From Chlorops oryzae (Eukaryota; Arthropoda; Insecta; Diptera; Chloropidae): a stretch of DNA of 64,000 nt. Position numbers and translations under genes: made by a program. This document shows positions 63,276 to 64,000 of the stretch, piece after piece. The notes beneath the pieces were generated by a model, which was not told the DNA's origin, did no database searches, and was given only the letters and a program-made list of their open reading frames with translations. How positions within the stretch are numbered: position 1 is the stretch's first letter; each line of letters starts with the position of its first letter. The stretch covers positions 44,795,100 through 44,859,099 of the forward strand of contig CM035807.1 of assembly GCA_020466095.1 (NCBI GenBank). Reading direction: 5' to 3'.

Positions 63276-64000
63276 GTGTCCTAAAAATTTGTTCCTGGAT
63301 TTCAAACGAGTCAGCCTAGCATAAACTGTAAATGCAAAATTTTTTTAAAACAAGAAGAAGTAGACATCATGCTTCTCTCCGAAACTCACCTCACAAATAA
63401 AAATTTCTTTTCAATTTCTGGTTGTAGCTTCTATCAAACAACCACCCAAATGGAAAGGCGCATGGGGGCACTGGATACTTATTCGAAAAGAATCCAGCAT
63501 TTTGCTCTAGAGGCTTATAGCTATGAATTTATTCAAGCAACAACACTTTGTGTTAAATTCGGAAACACAAATTTCGTGTTATCGGCGATATACTGCCCTC
63601 CTCGCTTCAGCATAATAGAAAGAATGTTCATAGATTTCTTTAACACATAAGGCGATACGTTTCTAGCAGCAGGAGACTATAATGTTAAGCATACTTTCTG
63701 GGGTTCTAAAACTTGCAATCCGAAAAGCCAGCAATTATACAAGGCAATTTTAAATGAAAAAAAAAATTCCCTTAAACTTTATATCTCCAAGGCAGCCAAC
63801 TTATTGGCCAACAGATCTCCAGAAAATTCCTGACTTCTTAGATTTCGGAATCACTAAGGGTATATACAGACAACTTATTTCTGCAAAAGCTACAACTGAC
63901 CTCTCCTCAGATCATTCGCCCGTTGTTTTCCTATTACACAAGTATCCACATGAAGTTGAAGGTCCCAACAGATTAACAAATCCAATGACAAACTGGTTGA
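63272..64000 (+). pseudogene. Jockey ORF2 endonuclease (broken, partial), copy 3
   Basis: ATG at 63272 overlapping the ORF1 stop. Endonuclease text with shifts: CSWISNES, LLSETHLTNK (63369-63400), AAGDYN (63668-63690), the segment PTYWPTDLQKIPD (about 63795-63833) and SSDHSP (about 63905). A stop after the first codons and several shifts make it non-functional. It continues past the window. Confidence 0.85.

Larger units (their letters stand above)
61815..64000 (+). mobile_element. Jockey-clade LINE, copy 3 (runs off the window)
   Basis: Begins GCATCGCCCCACTCGC, matching the defined 5' end of copy 2, so its 5' end is complete. It carries a mariner fragment (62879-63172), an internal deletion of about 340 bp near 62482 relative to copy 2, and many small breaks. 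It is the same subfamily as copy 2 but older. The rest of ORF2 lies beyond 64000. Confidence 0.9.

Noticed and set aside
1..64000. CRISPR-like arrays, tRNA or rRNA genes
   Set aside because: No regularly spaced short repeats or recognisable RNA gene cores were seen on reading; the tandem repeats present are of other kinds.

Overview
The window looks like a stretch of a fly (brachyceran Diptera, possibly tephritid-like) nuclear genome. Evidence: AT-rich sequence; insect-type transposons (Jockey-clade and LOA-like LINEs, 412/mdg1-like and errantivirus-like gypsy elements, BEL/Pao, copia, irritans-type mariner close to Himar1, Tc1, DD37E, hAT and Harbinger-like MITEs); and two exons closely resembling insect Caliban/NEMF. 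The assignment comes from protein-family recall, not from a search. I saw no rRNA, tRNA, CRISPR array or bacterial-type operon.

Host gene: two exons of the Caliban (clbn/NEMF) gene lie on the minus strand at 57607-58232 and 12482-13371. They have matching phase-0 splice junctions, so the gene has an intron of about 44.2 kb here. No earlier or later coding exon was recognised in the window, so the flanking introns are probably also large. Nearly everything between 13.4 and 57.6 kb is therefore intronic and consists of nested transposons.

Layout: 1-4.67 kb, broken Jockey LINE (copy 1); 4.9-5.3, unidentified coding-like relic; 5.3-6.6, errantivirus env and probable 3' LTR; 6.65-10.62, LOA-like LINE (minus) split by a 1.1-kb TIR element; 10.77-12.13, hAT-derived element with 369-bp inverted arms; 12.48-13.37, clbn exon; 15.44-17.0, copia relic; 17.57-22.93, a multicopy arthropod gene of unknown function split by an intact LINE (17.78-22.42); 23.4-24.1, probable LTR; 24.4-27.6 and 38.35-39.84, one 412-like gypsy element cut in two by a CR1/Jockey-type LINE (27.6-31.0), a 1.33-kb tandem/inverted repeat (31.0-34.0) and mariner/Tc1 remnants (36.58-38.35); 39.98-46.97, BEL/Pao element with Jockey copy 2 (41.33-46.21) inserted in gag behind a perfect 12-bp target duplication; 47.25-47.43, Harbinger-like MITE; 47.97-48.98, LTR; 50.285-50.384, assembly gap; 51.0-52.1, TIR element; 52.2-57.0, DD37E element carrying a gypsy-like fragment and a Tc1 element with long IR/DR repeats; 57.6-58.2, clbn exon; 61.8-64.0, Jockey copy 3 with an inserted mariner fragment.

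Most notable: (i) the intact LINE has its two ORFs joined by a canonical -1 slippery heptamer (A AAA AAC) one codon before the ORF1 stop, with no ATG available for the endonuclease; (ii) Jockey copies 1 and 2 each carry four small hairpins in the 3' UTR that differ in sequence but keep their pairing; (iii) the transposon-filled clbn intron; (iv) long, nearly identical inverted or tandem repeats at 10.8-12.1 and 31.0-34.0 kb.
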